A stretch of DNA of 64,000 nt, taken from assembly GCF_014170375.1 (NCBI RefSeq), contig NZ_LZZW01000030.1, positions 178,501 to 242,500 on the forward strand, written 5' to 3'. A program made the position numbers and the translations under genes. The notes under the pieces were generated by a model. It made no database searches. It had not been told where the DNA came from and saw only the letters and a list, made by a program, of their open reading frames with translations. Positions within the stretch are counted from its first letter, which is position 1, and each line of letters opens with the position of its first letter. This document shows positions 54,037-64,000 of this stretch, one piece after another. Source of the stretch: Variovorax sp. UMC13 (GTDB taxonomy: Bacteria > Pseudomonadota > Gammaproteobacteria > Burkholderiales > Burkholderiaceae_C).

Positions 54037-55614
54037 TCAGCGCGGGCGGCGGCGGCCCAGCACGAAGGCCGCGGCCACGGTGCCCAGCGCGAGGATCCAC
54101 AGCGGCCACAGGCCGAAGGGCGCGACCCAGCGCGCATAGGGCGTGAGCCCGCGCCGGCCTTCGACGCTGGCCTCGAGCACGCCGCGCGTGAGGCGCGGCA
54201 ACTCGTGCGTGACACGGCCTTGTGCATCGATCACCACCGTGGCGCCGGTGTTGGTGGCGCGCACCATCGGCCGCGCGAATTCGAGCGCGCGCATGCGCGA
54301 GATCGACAGGTGCTGGTCGATGGCCACCGAGTCGCCGAACCACGCGATGTTGCTCACGTTGAGCAGGATGGTCGGGGCCGTGGCCTCGTCCTTGAAGTTG
54401 GCGCCGATCTCGTCGCCGAACAGATCCTCGTAGCAGATGTTCGGCGCGATGCGCTGGCCCTGCCAGAGGAAGGGCGCCTGCGCGAGCCCGCCGCGCGCGA
54501 AGTCGCCCAGCGGGATGTGCATCATGTCGATGAACCAGCGGAAGCCCGTGGGAATGAACTCGCCGAAGGGCACCAGGTGGTGCTTGCTGTAGATGTAGGG
54601 CTGCGCGGCCTGCGGCTGGAAGCCCAGCACCGCGTTGCTGTAGCTGCCCGGGCCGGCAGTATCGCTCATGGGCAGGCCGACGATCGCCGCCTGCTGGCCC
54701 TGGCTGTAGCGCGCCTGGATCGCATCGAGGTAGCCGGGCGGCAGCTGGCGCGGCAGCAGCGGCAAGGCGGTCTCGGGCGTCACCACCAGCGAGGCCTTGG
54801 CATCGCGCAGCTGCTCGCCGTACCAGCGCAGCGCAGTCTCGATGCCGCCGCCGGGAATGAATTTCTCGTCCTGCGGGATGTTGCCCTGGAGCAAAGCCAC
54901 GTCGAGCCTGCCGGTCGCACCCTTGTCGCCCTGCACGTCGGCGCCCAGCGTGGGCACCAGTTGCGGCAGCGCGAACACCAGCGCCATCAGCGACAGCGCC
55001 ACGCCGAACTCGAGGCCACGCACCGCGCGCCGCAGCGCCGCCAGCGCCACCACCAGGGCGGCGGCCGCGCCGATGCCGTAGACACCCACCCAGGGCGCGA
55101 GCGCGGCCAGCGGCCCTTCCACATGCGCGTAGCCACCGGCGCCCCAGGGCAGGCCGGTGAACCAGCTGCCGCGCACCAGTTCGGCCACGGTCCAGAGCGC
55201 GGCGAAGACCAGCGCGCCCGTCACCCGCCCGGTGGGGCCGCGCACCACGAACCAGGCGGCCGCGACCGCGTAGTAGAGCCCGAGCCCCGCGGCCAGTGCG
55301 AGCACCGCGATCGCGGCCAGCGGCGCCGGCAGGCCGCCGTAGGTGTGCATCGAGATGAACAACCACCAGAAGCTGCCGGCCAGCCAGGCGGTGGCGAAGA
55401 GCCAGCCATGCAGGCCGGCGCGACGCCAGCCCGCGCCCTGCGCGCGCAGGCCGTCGAGCAGCCAGACCAGGGCCGCCAGCGACAGCAGCTGCAGCCACCA
55501 CAGCGGCTTGCCGCCCGCGGGCGAGGCCATCGACAGGGCCTGGGCCAGTCCGGCGACGCCGAAGCCCAGCAGGCGGAACAGGTTGGCGGAGGTGGAAGCC
55601 GGCGCGCCGCGCAT
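54037..55614 (-). CDS. lnt: Apolipoprotein N-acyltransferase
   Basis: Lnt adds the third acyl chain to the N-terminal cysteine of lipoproteins at the inner membrane. The 525-residue protein has multiple N-terminal helices and a periplasmic nitrilase domain with Glu near 280 (TPETALPLL), Lys near 346 (KHHLVPFGEF) and Cys near 392 (NICYEDLFG). The start overlaps the corC stop (TGATG). The many lipoproteins in this window, including both RCAP proteins, would be substrates. Confidence 0.96.
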   Translation of the reverse strand: MRGAPASTSANLFRLLGFGVAGLAQALSMASPAGGKPLWWLQLLSLAALVWLLDGLRAQGAGWRRAGLHGWLFATAWLAGSFWWLFISMHTYGGLPAPLAAIAVLALAAGLGLYYAVAAAWFVVRGPTGRVTGALVFAALWTVAELVRGSWFTGLPWGAGGYAHVEGPLAALAPWVGVYGIGAAAALVVALAALRRAVRGLEFGVALSLMALVFALPQLVPTLGADVQGDKGATGRLDVALLQGNIPQDEKFIPGGGIETALRWYGEQLRDAKASLVVTPETALPLLPRQLPPGYLDAIQARYSQGQQAAIVGLPMSDTAGPGSYSNAVLGFQPQAAQPYIYSKHHLVPFGEFIPTGFRWFIDMMHIPLGDFARGGLAQAPFLWQGQRIAPNICYEDLFGDEIGANFKDEATAPTILLNVSNIAWFGDSVAIDQHLSISRMRALEFARPMVRATNTGATVVIDAQGRVTHELPRLTRGVLEASVEGRRGLTPYARWVAPFGLWPLWILALGTVAAAFVLGRRRPR

Positions 55615-56492
55615 CAGTCGGCCGCGTCGCTGCCGCGGGCCGGCGACACCTTGAACCAGCGCACCGCGCCGCCCTTGGTGTGCAGCACCACGAAGTCGAA
55701 GCCGCCCAGCGCGTGGTGCTCGCCCTTCTTGGGCACGTGGCCCATCTCGTGGGCGATCAGGCCGCCGATGGTGTCGAAGTCCTCGCTCAGCGCCTCGTCG
55801 TCGAAGGTGATGCCGAAGGCCTCGGCCACGCGCTCGATGGGCGTGTCGCCCGACACGCGGTAGGTGTGGTCGGCCAGGCCGAAGATGTCGCCCTCGTCCT
55901 CGGCGATGTCGAACTCGTCCTCGATCTCGCCCACGATCTGCTCGAGCACGTCCTCGATGGTGATCAGCCCGGCCACGCGGCCGAACTCGTCGATCACGAT
56001 CGCGAGGTGGTTGCGGTTGCCGCGGAACTCGCGCAGCAGGTCGTTCAGGCCCTTGCTCTCGGGCACGAAGGTCGCGGGCCGCAGCAGGGCACGGATGTTG
56101 AGCCCCGGCGCGCGCTGCAGCTTGAGCAGGTCCTTCGCGAGCAGGATGCCGATGATGTTTTCCTTCTCGCCCTCGTACACCGGGAAGCGCGAGTGCGCGG
56201 TGTCGATCACGACGTGCAGCAGCGCGTCGTAGGGCGAATCGATGTTCACCAGGTCCATGCGCGGCGCGGCGACCATCACGTCGCCGGCCGTCATGTCGGC
56301 CATCCGCAGCACCCCTTCGAGCATGACGCGCGATTCGGCGCCGATCACGTCGTTGTCTTCGGCGTCTGCGAGGGTCTCGATCAGCTCGTCGCGCGAATCC
56401 GGTCCTGGATGGATGAATTCGGCGAGTTTTTGAAGAAAGCTGCGTTTGTCTTCCCGTTCAACGGGAGTGCGATCAGGGTGAGGGTCGGCCAC
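55614..56492 (-). CDS. corC: HlyC/CorC-family CBS-domain protein
   Basis: The 292-residue protein has two CBS domains (about 70-190), with VMLEGVLRMADMTAGDVM and GLITIEDVLEQIVGEIEDEFD, followed by a CorC/HlyC C-terminal domain (DHTYRVSGDTPIERV, GGLIAHEMGHVPKKG). It is linked to magnesium and cobalt handling in other bacteria and is often next to lnt, as here. There are no membrane spans. It overlaps lnt by one base. Confidence 0.92.
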   Translation of the reverse strand: MADPHPDRTPVEREDKRSFLQKLAEFIHPGPDSRDELIETLADAEDNDVIGAESRVMLEGVLRMADMTAGDVMVAAPRMDLVNIDSPYDALLHVVIDTAHSRFPVYEGEKENIIGILLAKDLLKLQRAPGLNIRALLRPATFVPESKGLNDLLREFRGNRNHLAIVIDEFGRVAGLITIEDVLEQIVGEIEDEFDIAEDEGDIFGLADHTYRVSGDTPIERVAEAFGITFDDEALSEDFDTIGGLIAHEMGHVPKKGEHHALGGFDFVVLHTKGGAVRWFKVSPARGSDAAD

Positions 56493-56570
56493 TGCGGGAG
56501 GGCGGAGTTGGGGAAGCGCAAGGATAACGGAAAGGCGATGCCCCCCGCTGCGCGGGCCCCGGGGCGCCGC

Positions 56571-57302
56571 TCAGGGCGCCGATTTCTCGCGCGCGGCACG
56601 CATGCCGCTGCGCACTTCCTGCACCGTGGCCAGGAAGGACCAGAACTGCTTGGCGCGGCTCTTGAGCTGGTAGTCGACCTCGGCGTAGTGCTCGAGCGCG
56701 ATCTCGTTGAGCCGGCTGTCGAGCGTGGGCGAGGGCAGCTCCAGGTGCGCCTCGGATTCGGAACCGCTGCGCACCACCGACGCGCCCGCCTTGCGGGCGA
56801 TCTTGAGCATGGCCGCGTTCTCGCTCAGCGCATGGATGAACAGCATGCCCACGCCTTCGTTGCGCGCGGCGACCACCGCACGTTCGAACAGGCGGGCGCC
56901 GTAGCCGCGGCCGCGCGCATGCTCGGCCACCGAGACGCCGAACTCGGCGCATTCGCGCGGCTGGCCCGCGGGGGCGAAGGCGACGTGCGCCATGGCGATC
57001 AGGTCGAGGCGGCGGTTGTAGATGCCGAACAGCTCGTCGCGCTCGAAATCGAGGCCGTCGACATAGCGCTGCACCTGCTCGTCGGAGGCGGCGTAGCCGA
57101 AGCGCAGGTAGCGGTCGTGCGGGGTCAGCGCCAGCAGATGGCGGCCGATGCGCCCGCGTTCGCGCGGGCCGATGGTGCGGATCGGGACCATCACCGGGGC
57201 GGGCGCGGCCGGACGGCTGCGCGCCTGGGCCTCGACCACGGGCGGCCGCAGGAAGGAGCCAAGCCCTAAGGAGGCTTGGAGGAAGGCCTTGGCGGGATGC
57301 AT
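56571..57302 (-). CDS. GNAT-family N-acetyltransferase
   Basis: The 243-residue protein has a GNAT domain with the acetyl-CoA pyrophosphate loop in EHARGRGYGARLFERAV (near 130). The first 40 residues are a basic, proline-rich leader and the last 60 form a helical extension. The substrate is unknown. The ATG at 57302 is followed on the other side by AT-rich sequence with a short inverted repeat. It lies upstream of corC on the same strand, with a 78-base gap. Confidence 0.82.
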   Translation of the reverse strand: MHPAKAFLQASLGLGSFLRPPVVEAQARSRPAAPAPVMVPIRTIGPRERGRIGRHLLALTPHDRYLRFGYAASDEQVQRYVDGLDFERDELFGIYNRRLDLIAMAHVAFAPAGQPRECAEFGVSVAEHARGRGYGARLFERAVVAARNEGVGMLFIHALSENAAMLKIARKAGASVVRSGSESEAHLELPSPTLDSRLNEIALEHYAEVDYQLKSRAKQFWSFLATVQEVRSGMRAAREKSAP

Positions 57303-57464
57303 GTGTCGAATATAAGGGTTAATCCCTATTACTCAAGAAACCGTTTTCACGACATGGGAAGAAGTGCACGGATTGGGCAGTTCCCCCCAGAAAGCGTTGC
57401 GCCGGCGCCGCGGACGCGCAGAATGCCTGGTCACATTTGGCGTCGCCGCCACTGGAGAGAGCCC

Positions 57465-58268
57465 ATGCCACATGCGTCCTTTTTGCCTCGTCTCGCCCTG
57501 GCCGCCACGGCGGCGGCGCTTCTGAGTGCCTGCGCCGTCACGCCACCGGGCGCGGCCTCTGCGCCGTCGCGGCTCGACCAGGTACAGGCCGCGGCCGCGC
57601 TGCGGGTCTGCACACCGGGCGACTACAGGCCCTTCAGCTTCCAGAAGCCCGATGCCGGCTTCGAGGGCATCGACGTCGACCTGGTGCAAAGCCTGGCGGC
57701 GAGCTTGGGCGCAAAGCCGGTCTGGGTCAAGACCACCTGGGCCAACCTGCTGCCCGACCTGGTGGCCGACCGCTGCGACATCGCGGTCGGCGGAGTCTCG
57801 GTGACGACGGACCGTCAGAAGAAAGCGTTCTTCAGCACGCCCTACATGGTCAACGGCAAGACGCCGATCGCGCGCTGCGCGGACGTTCAGAAGTACCAGA
57901 GCGTCGCGGCCATCGACCAGCCCGGCACGCGCGTGATCTTCAACCCGGGTGGCAGCAACGAACGCTTCGCCCGCGCCAACTTCCAGCGCGCGCAGATGAC
58001 CTTGCATGGCGAGAACGTGACGATCTTCGACGAGATCCTGGCCAACCGCGCCGATGTGTTCGTGACCGAGGCGGCCGAGGCCCTGACGCAGCAGCGGCTC
58101 AAGCCGGGCCTCTGCGCGGTCAACCCCGACCGGCCGCTGCAGTACGGCGAGATGGCGTGGATGCTGCCGCGCGGCGACGGGGCTTTCAAGGCCTATGTCG
58201 ACCAATGGTTGCACCTCGCGCAGGCCGGCGGCGAACTGCCGCGCGTGATGGACCGCTGGCTCAAGTAG
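57465..58268 (+). CDS. Amino-acid-type transporter binding protein or cyclohexadienyl dehydratase-like lipoprotein
   Basis: The 267-residue protein starts at an ATG with GGAGAGA before it. A signal ending LLSAC suggests a lipoprotein, with the SBP family 3 fold after it: LRVCTPGDYRPFSF, FEGIDVDLVQSLAASLG and RCDIAVGGVSVTTDRQK. This family contains amino-acid binding proteins and the secreted cyclohexadienyl dehydratase PheC, with which the spacing agrees. No transporter membrane genes are adjacent. Either role is possible. It is transcribed toward the acyl-CoA ligase gene, 73 bases downstream. Confidence 0.75.
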   Translation: MPHASFLPRLALAATAAALLSACAVTPPGAASAPSRLDQVQAAAALRVCTPGDYRPFSFQKPDAGFEGIDVDLVQSLAASLGAKPVWVKTTWANLLPDLVADRCDIAVGGVSVTTDRQKKAFFSTPYMVNGKTPIARCADVQKYQSVAAIDQPGTRVIFNPGGSNERFARANFQRAQMTLHGENVTIFDEILANRADVFVTEAAEALTQQRLKPGLCAVNPDRPLQYGEMAWMLPRGDGAFKAYVDQWLHLAQAGGELPRVMDRWLK

Positions 58269-58341
58269 CAGCGCGCACTGGGGCAAGCCCCCAGAACGGA
58301 TTGCCATGCGGCCTCGCACAATGCGTTGCAAAGGAGCGCGC

Positions 58342-60039
58342 ATGCAGTCATCCGTCTTGAATAGCTATCCGCCGGGAGTGCCTCACGAGGTGCATCCCGA
58401 GCAATACCGGTCGCTGGGCCACATGTTCGAGGAGGCCTTCCAGCGCTACGCCGAACGCCCGTTCTCGGTCTGCATGGAGCAATGGATGTCCTATGCGCAG
58501 CTCGACCGGCAGTCGAAGGCCATGGGCGCCTGGCTGCAGTCGCTCGGGCTCGAGCCCGGCGCCAAGGTCGCGATCATGCTGCCCAACGTGCCGCAGTTCG
58601 CGGTCACCATGTGCGGCGTGCTGCGCGCCGGCTTCACCTGCGTGAACGTCAATCCGCTCTACACCGCGCGGGAACTCGAACATCAACTGACGGACTCGGG
58701 CGCCACGACCATCGTGATCCTCGAGAACTTCGCGGTCACGCTGCAGCAGGTGATCGAGCGCACGCCGATCAAGCATGTGGTGATCACCTCGATGGGCGAC
58801 TTGCTGGGCGGGCTCTACGGCACCTGGATCACGCTGGCCGTGCGCCATCTCGCGCGCATGGTGCCGCCCTACAAGCTGCCGCTGAACGACGACCGCACGG
58901 TCACGCCCTTCTCGCAGGTCATGAGCCAGGGTGCGCAGCGCACCTTGAGCAAGGACCCGAGCACGCTCGATTCGGTGGCCTTCCTGCAGTACACGGGCGG
59001 CACGACCGGGCTGTCGAAGGGGGCGGTGCTCACGCATCGCAACATCGTCGCGGCCACGCTGCAGGCCGAGGCCTGGTTCACGCCGGCGCTGGGCCGCGCG
59101 GGCGACCTGGCCAAGGTCAACAGCATTGCGGCGCTGCCGCTGTATCACATCTTCGCGCTCACGCTGTGCCTGCTGGCGATCCGCCAGGGCTCGCACCTCA
59201 CGCTGATCCCCAACCCGCGCGACCTCAACAAGTTCATCGCGGTGCTGAAGAAGCGGCCCTTCCACATGCTGCCCGCGGTCAACACGCTGTTCAACGCGCT
59301 GCTGGTGCATCCCGAATTCAAGAAGCTGGACTTCTCGACGCTGTTCGTGTCCCAGGCGGGCGGCATGGCCGCCTCCGAAGGCACGGCCAAGCGCTGGTTC
59401 GAGGCCACGGGCTGTCCCATGATCGAGGGCTGGGGCATGAGCGAGACCTGCGCCATCGGCACCAACAACCCGGTGAGCAACACCGCCTTCACCGGCACCA
59501 TCGGCCTCCCCCTGCCGGGCATCGAGATCGCCATCAAGGACGACGAAGGCCACTCGCTGCCCAATGGCCAGGCCGGCGAGCTCTGCATCAAGGGGCCCAA
59601 CGTGATGCGGGGCTATCACAACCAGCCCGCCGAGACGGCCGCGGCCTTCACCGCCGACGGTTTCATGCGCACCGGCGACATTGCCGTGATGCAGGACGAC
59701 GGCTACAGCCGCATCGTGGACCGCAAGAAGGACATGATCCTGGTCAGCGGCTTCAACGTCTTTCCGAACGAACTCGAGAACGTCATCTCGCTGTGCCCCG
59801 GCGTCGTGGAATGCGCGGCCATCGGCGTGCCCGACGAGAAGCAGGGCGAGGCGATCAAGGTCTTCGTGGTGCGCAAGGACGCGACCGTGACGGAGGAAGC
59901 CGTGCTGCGCTACTGCAACGAGAACCTCACCGGCTACAAGCGCCCCCGGCACATCGAGTTCAAGGACGCCCTGCCCAAGACCAACGTCGGGAAGATCCTT
60001 CGGCGCGAATTGCGCACCAGCGCGACGACATCGGCGTGA
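58342..60039 (+). CDS. fadD: Long-chain acyl-CoA ligase, FadD-like
   Basis: The 565-residue enzyme activates a fatty acid to its acyl-CoA through an adenylate. The P-loop-like motif YTGGTTGLSKGAVLTHRN is at about 217, then GWGMSETCAIG, the hinge YSRIVDRKKDMILVSGFNV, and PKTNVGKILRREL with the catalytic Lys near 549. The start has AAGGAG nine bases upstream; the ATG at 58306 would add 12 residues. The stop overlaps the next gene's GTG (GTGA). Fatty acids freed from membrane lipids could feed it. Confidence 0.92.
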   Translation: MQSSVLNSYPPGVPHEVHPEQYRSLGHMFEEAFQRYAERPFSVCMEQWMSYAQLDRQSKAMGAWLQSLGLEPGAKVAIMLPNVPQFAVTMCGVLRAGFTCVNVNPLYTARELEHQLTDSGATTIVILENFAVTLQQVIERTPIKHVVITSMGDLLGGLYGTWITLAVRHLARMVPPYKLPLNDDRTVTPFSQVMSQGAQRTLSKDPSTLDSVAFLQYTGGTTGLSKGAVLTHRNIVAATLQAEAWFTPALGRAGDLAKVNSIAALPLYHIFALTLCLLAIRQGSHLTLIPNPRDLNKFIAVLKKRPFHMLPAVNTLFNALLVHPEFKKLDFSTLFVSQAGGMAASEGTAKRWFEATGCPMIEGWGMSETCAIGTNNPVSNTAFTGTIGLPLPGIEIAIKDDEGHSLPNGQAGELCIKGPNVMRGYHNQPAETAAAFTADGFMRTGDIAVMQDDGYSRIVDRKKDMILVSGFNVFPNELENVISLCPGVVECAAIGVPDEKQGEAIKVFVVRKDATVTEEAVLRYCNENLTGYKRPRHIEFKDALPKTNVGKILRRELRTSATTSA

Positions 60040-60950
60040 CCCGCCCTTTTCCGGCGGACATCACGGTCTTCGAACGCGGCTGGCTGTCGTCGAACAACAT
60101 CCTGCTGCGCGGTGAGCGGCCGGTGCTGGTCGACAGCGGCTACGCCACCCACGCGGCGCAGACCGTGGCCCTGGTCGAGGACGCATTGCAGGACCAGCCC
60201 CTGTCGCTGCTGCTCAACACCCATCTGCACAGCGACCACTGCGGCGGCAACGCCGCCCTGCAGCAACGCTATCCGGCGCTGCAGACCGAGGTCCCCGCGG
60301 GCGAGGCCAGCGCCGTGGCCCTGTGGGACCAGGGTGCGCTGAGCTACCGCGCGACGGGCCAGCAGTGCCCCCGGTTCACGGCGCAAGGCACGCTGAGCGG
60401 CGAAACCGAACGGCAGCTGGGCGATCGCCGCTGGGAGGTGCATGCCGCCCCCGGGCACGATCCCAACTCGGTGATGCTGTTCGAGCCTGCCTCGCGCACC
60501 CTTGTCTCCGCCGACGCCCTGTGGGAACACGGTTTCGGCGTGGTGTTTCCGGAGCTGATCGGGGAGCCCTCCTTTGCGGAAGTGGCCGCGACGCTGGACC
60601 AGATCGAGCGACTGGCGCCCGAATGGGTGGTGCCTGGCCACGGCCGGGTCTTTCCAGACGTGAAAACGGCCTTGGCCACGGCCCGCCGACGGCTGGACGG
60701 CATGGTGCGCGATCCGGTCAAGCATGCGCGGCATGCCTTCAAGGTGCTTATCAAGTTCAAGCTGCTGGAGCAGCAGCGCATGTCCGGCGCGCAATGGACC
60801 GAATGGCGCGGCGCGACGCCCTATTTCAAGGCCATCCAGACGCGTTTCTTCAGCACATACGACCTGGCATCCCTGAGCGAAGAACTGCTGAAGGAGCTCA
60901 TCGGCTCGGGGGCGGCACGCCGGGAGGGCGACAGCCTGGTGAATGTCTGA
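60036..60950 (+). CDS. MBL-fold metallo-hydrolase
   Basis: The 304-residue protein begins at a GTG that overlaps the ligase stop (GTGA). It has the metal motif NTHLHSDHCGGN (near 62-70), APGHDPNSVML, SADALWEHGFG and a later His in VPGHGRVF, with a C-terminal helical extension. There is no signal peptide. Coupling to the ligase suggests a thioesterase-like or related role with acyl-CoA, as inference. It is not closely like the MBL protein at 26312 outside the motifs. Confidence 0.85.
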   Translation: MTRPFPADITVFERGWLSSNNILLRGERPVLVDSGYATHAAQTVALVEDALQDQPLSLLLNTHLHSDHCGGNAALQQRYPALQTEVPAGEASAVALWDQGALSYRATGQQCPRFTAQGTLSGETERQLGDRRWEVHAAPGHDPNSVMLFEPASRTLVSADALWEHGFGVVFPELIGEPSFAEVAATLDQIERLAPEWVVPGHGRVFPDVKTALATARRRLDGMVRDPVKHARHAFKVLIKFKLLEQQRMSGAQWTEWRGATPYFKAIQTRFFSTYDLASLSEELLKELIGSGAARREGDSLVNV

Positions 60951-61063
60951 ACCCTTGCGGCCTTTTCACAGGGCCGCTTCAGACGCCAATGAAAACAGCG
61001 CCCCGAGAAACGCCTGAAGATGCATTTCCAATGGCGCTTTGTATTCCATTTCCCCAAAAAGAA

Positions 61064-61089
61064 AAGCCCCAACCGGTCGGTTGGGGCTT
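61064..61089 (-). terminator. Rho-independent terminator of the rRNA operon
   Basis: An 11-base stem, AAGCCCCAACC (61064-61074) with GGTTGGGGCTT (61079-61089), closes a four-base loop. On the minus strand it is followed by TTTTCTTTTT. It lies 17 bases beyond the 5S gene end and would stop rRNA transcription before the convergent metallo-hydrolase gene. Confidence 0.9.
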
Positions 61090-61106
61090 GTCTAGGGCTG
61101 TAAGAG

Positions 61107-61220
61107 CCTGACGATGACCTACTTTCACACGGGAACCCGCACTATCATCGGCGCTGACGCGTTTCACTGTCCTGTTCGGGATGGGAAGGAGTGGTACCAC
61201 GTCGCTATGGTCATCAGGCA
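61107..61220 (-). rRNA. rrf: 5S ribosomal RNA
   Basis: On the minus strand the sequence starts TGCCTGATGACCATAGCGA and includes GTGGTACCACTCCTTCCCAT, CCCGAACAGGACAGTGAAAC and a 3' end GGTCATCGTCAGGC that can pair with the start. The length of about 114 bases and the positions match betaproteobacterial 5S rRNA. The ends may shift by one or two bases. Confidence 0.95.
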
Positions 61221-61364
61221 TAACTTGTTGTCTGACTGATCACACGATCAATCAAACGAATTCATAGAGTTTGGAATCAGCTTTTGGCGAATTATTTTGA
61301 ATGCGTCAACTTGGCATAACACCTTGATCATGTATTCGCGACCTTTCGGTCTGATCAAAGTTTA

Positions 61365-64000
<2,636 letters not shown>

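Noticed and set aside
61221..61364. tRNA gene in the 23S-5S spacer
   Set aside because: No cloverleaf or TTCGAATC-type arm could be found in the 144 bases.

Overview
The window looks like chromosome from a Comamonadaceae bacterium, most probably Variovorax or a close relative. The reasons are the very high GC content, strongly GC-ended codons, the betaproteobacterial order glyQ-glyS-gmhB-plsC-DUF45 peptidase, and the gene families present. Naming the genus is inference. The right edge leaves this base composition because it holds an rRNA operon (5S and most of 23S, minus strand).

Layout. 1-0.9 kb: start of thiC (minus) with its promoter and a TPP riboswitch. 0.94-16.9 kb: a phospholipid-headgroup region with two Tat-exported phospholipases C, each preceded by a tiny proline-rich lipoprotein ending in Arg-Cys-Ala-Pro. 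It also holds a HisN-like phosphatase, a three-part ABC importer of the PhnS2/T2/U2 type, a lipoprotein with phosphatase-like and LamG-like domains, a DeoR-type regulator, ethanolamine ammonia-lyase (eutB, eutC) and a lipoprotein with two 2H-phosphoesterase motifs. Two matching promoter regions, each with a PhoB-type direct repeat, lie before the first lipoprotein and before the transporter binding protein. 16.9-18.3 kb: DUF3047 and YchJ-like genes. 18.3-23 kb: an overlapping operon of thiolase, CPG2-type carboxypeptidase, acyl-CoA dehydrogenase and a Bug-type binding protein. 23-30 kb: aceK, carbonic anhydrase, a MerR regulator divergent from a metallo-hydrolase, an LRR-kinase fusion, an SDR and a DUF4124 protein. 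30.2-38.4 kb: a sugar-acid locus (IlvD/Edd dehydratase, DenD-like dehydrogenase, FadR-type regulator, sugar-type ABC importer). 38.4-44.8 kb: DUF45 peptidase, plsC, gmhB, a two-gene nucleotidyltransferase module, glyS and glyQ. 44.9-46.8 kb: PAP2 phosphatase and periplasmic asparaginase. 47-54 kb: a TetR regulator with an amidohydrolase, a creatininase-family protein, a NitT/TauT-type ABC importer and an FAD oxidase. 54-57.3 kb: lnt, corC and a GNAT gene. 57.5-61 kb: a binding protein, an acyl-CoA ligase and a metallo-hydrolase, then the rRNA operon.

How the genes may work together. In the first region the exported phospholipases would release phosphorylated headgroups from membrane lipids when phosphate is short. 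The surface lipoproteins could process or bind the products, the ABC importer would bring in a headgroup compound, and EutBC would split ethanolamine into acetaldehyde and ammonia. No phosphonate-cleaving genes (phnW, phnX) accompany the transporter, so its usual 2-aminoethylphosphonate label is doubtful here. The 47-54 kb cluster resembles a regulated pathway for importing and opening a small nitrogen heterocycle, but its substrate cannot be read from sequence. No CRISPR array, insertion sequence, prophage or tRNA gene was recognised. The only gene-free stretch over 300 bases is 683-1068, which holds the thiC leader and promoter and the first Pho-type promoter.
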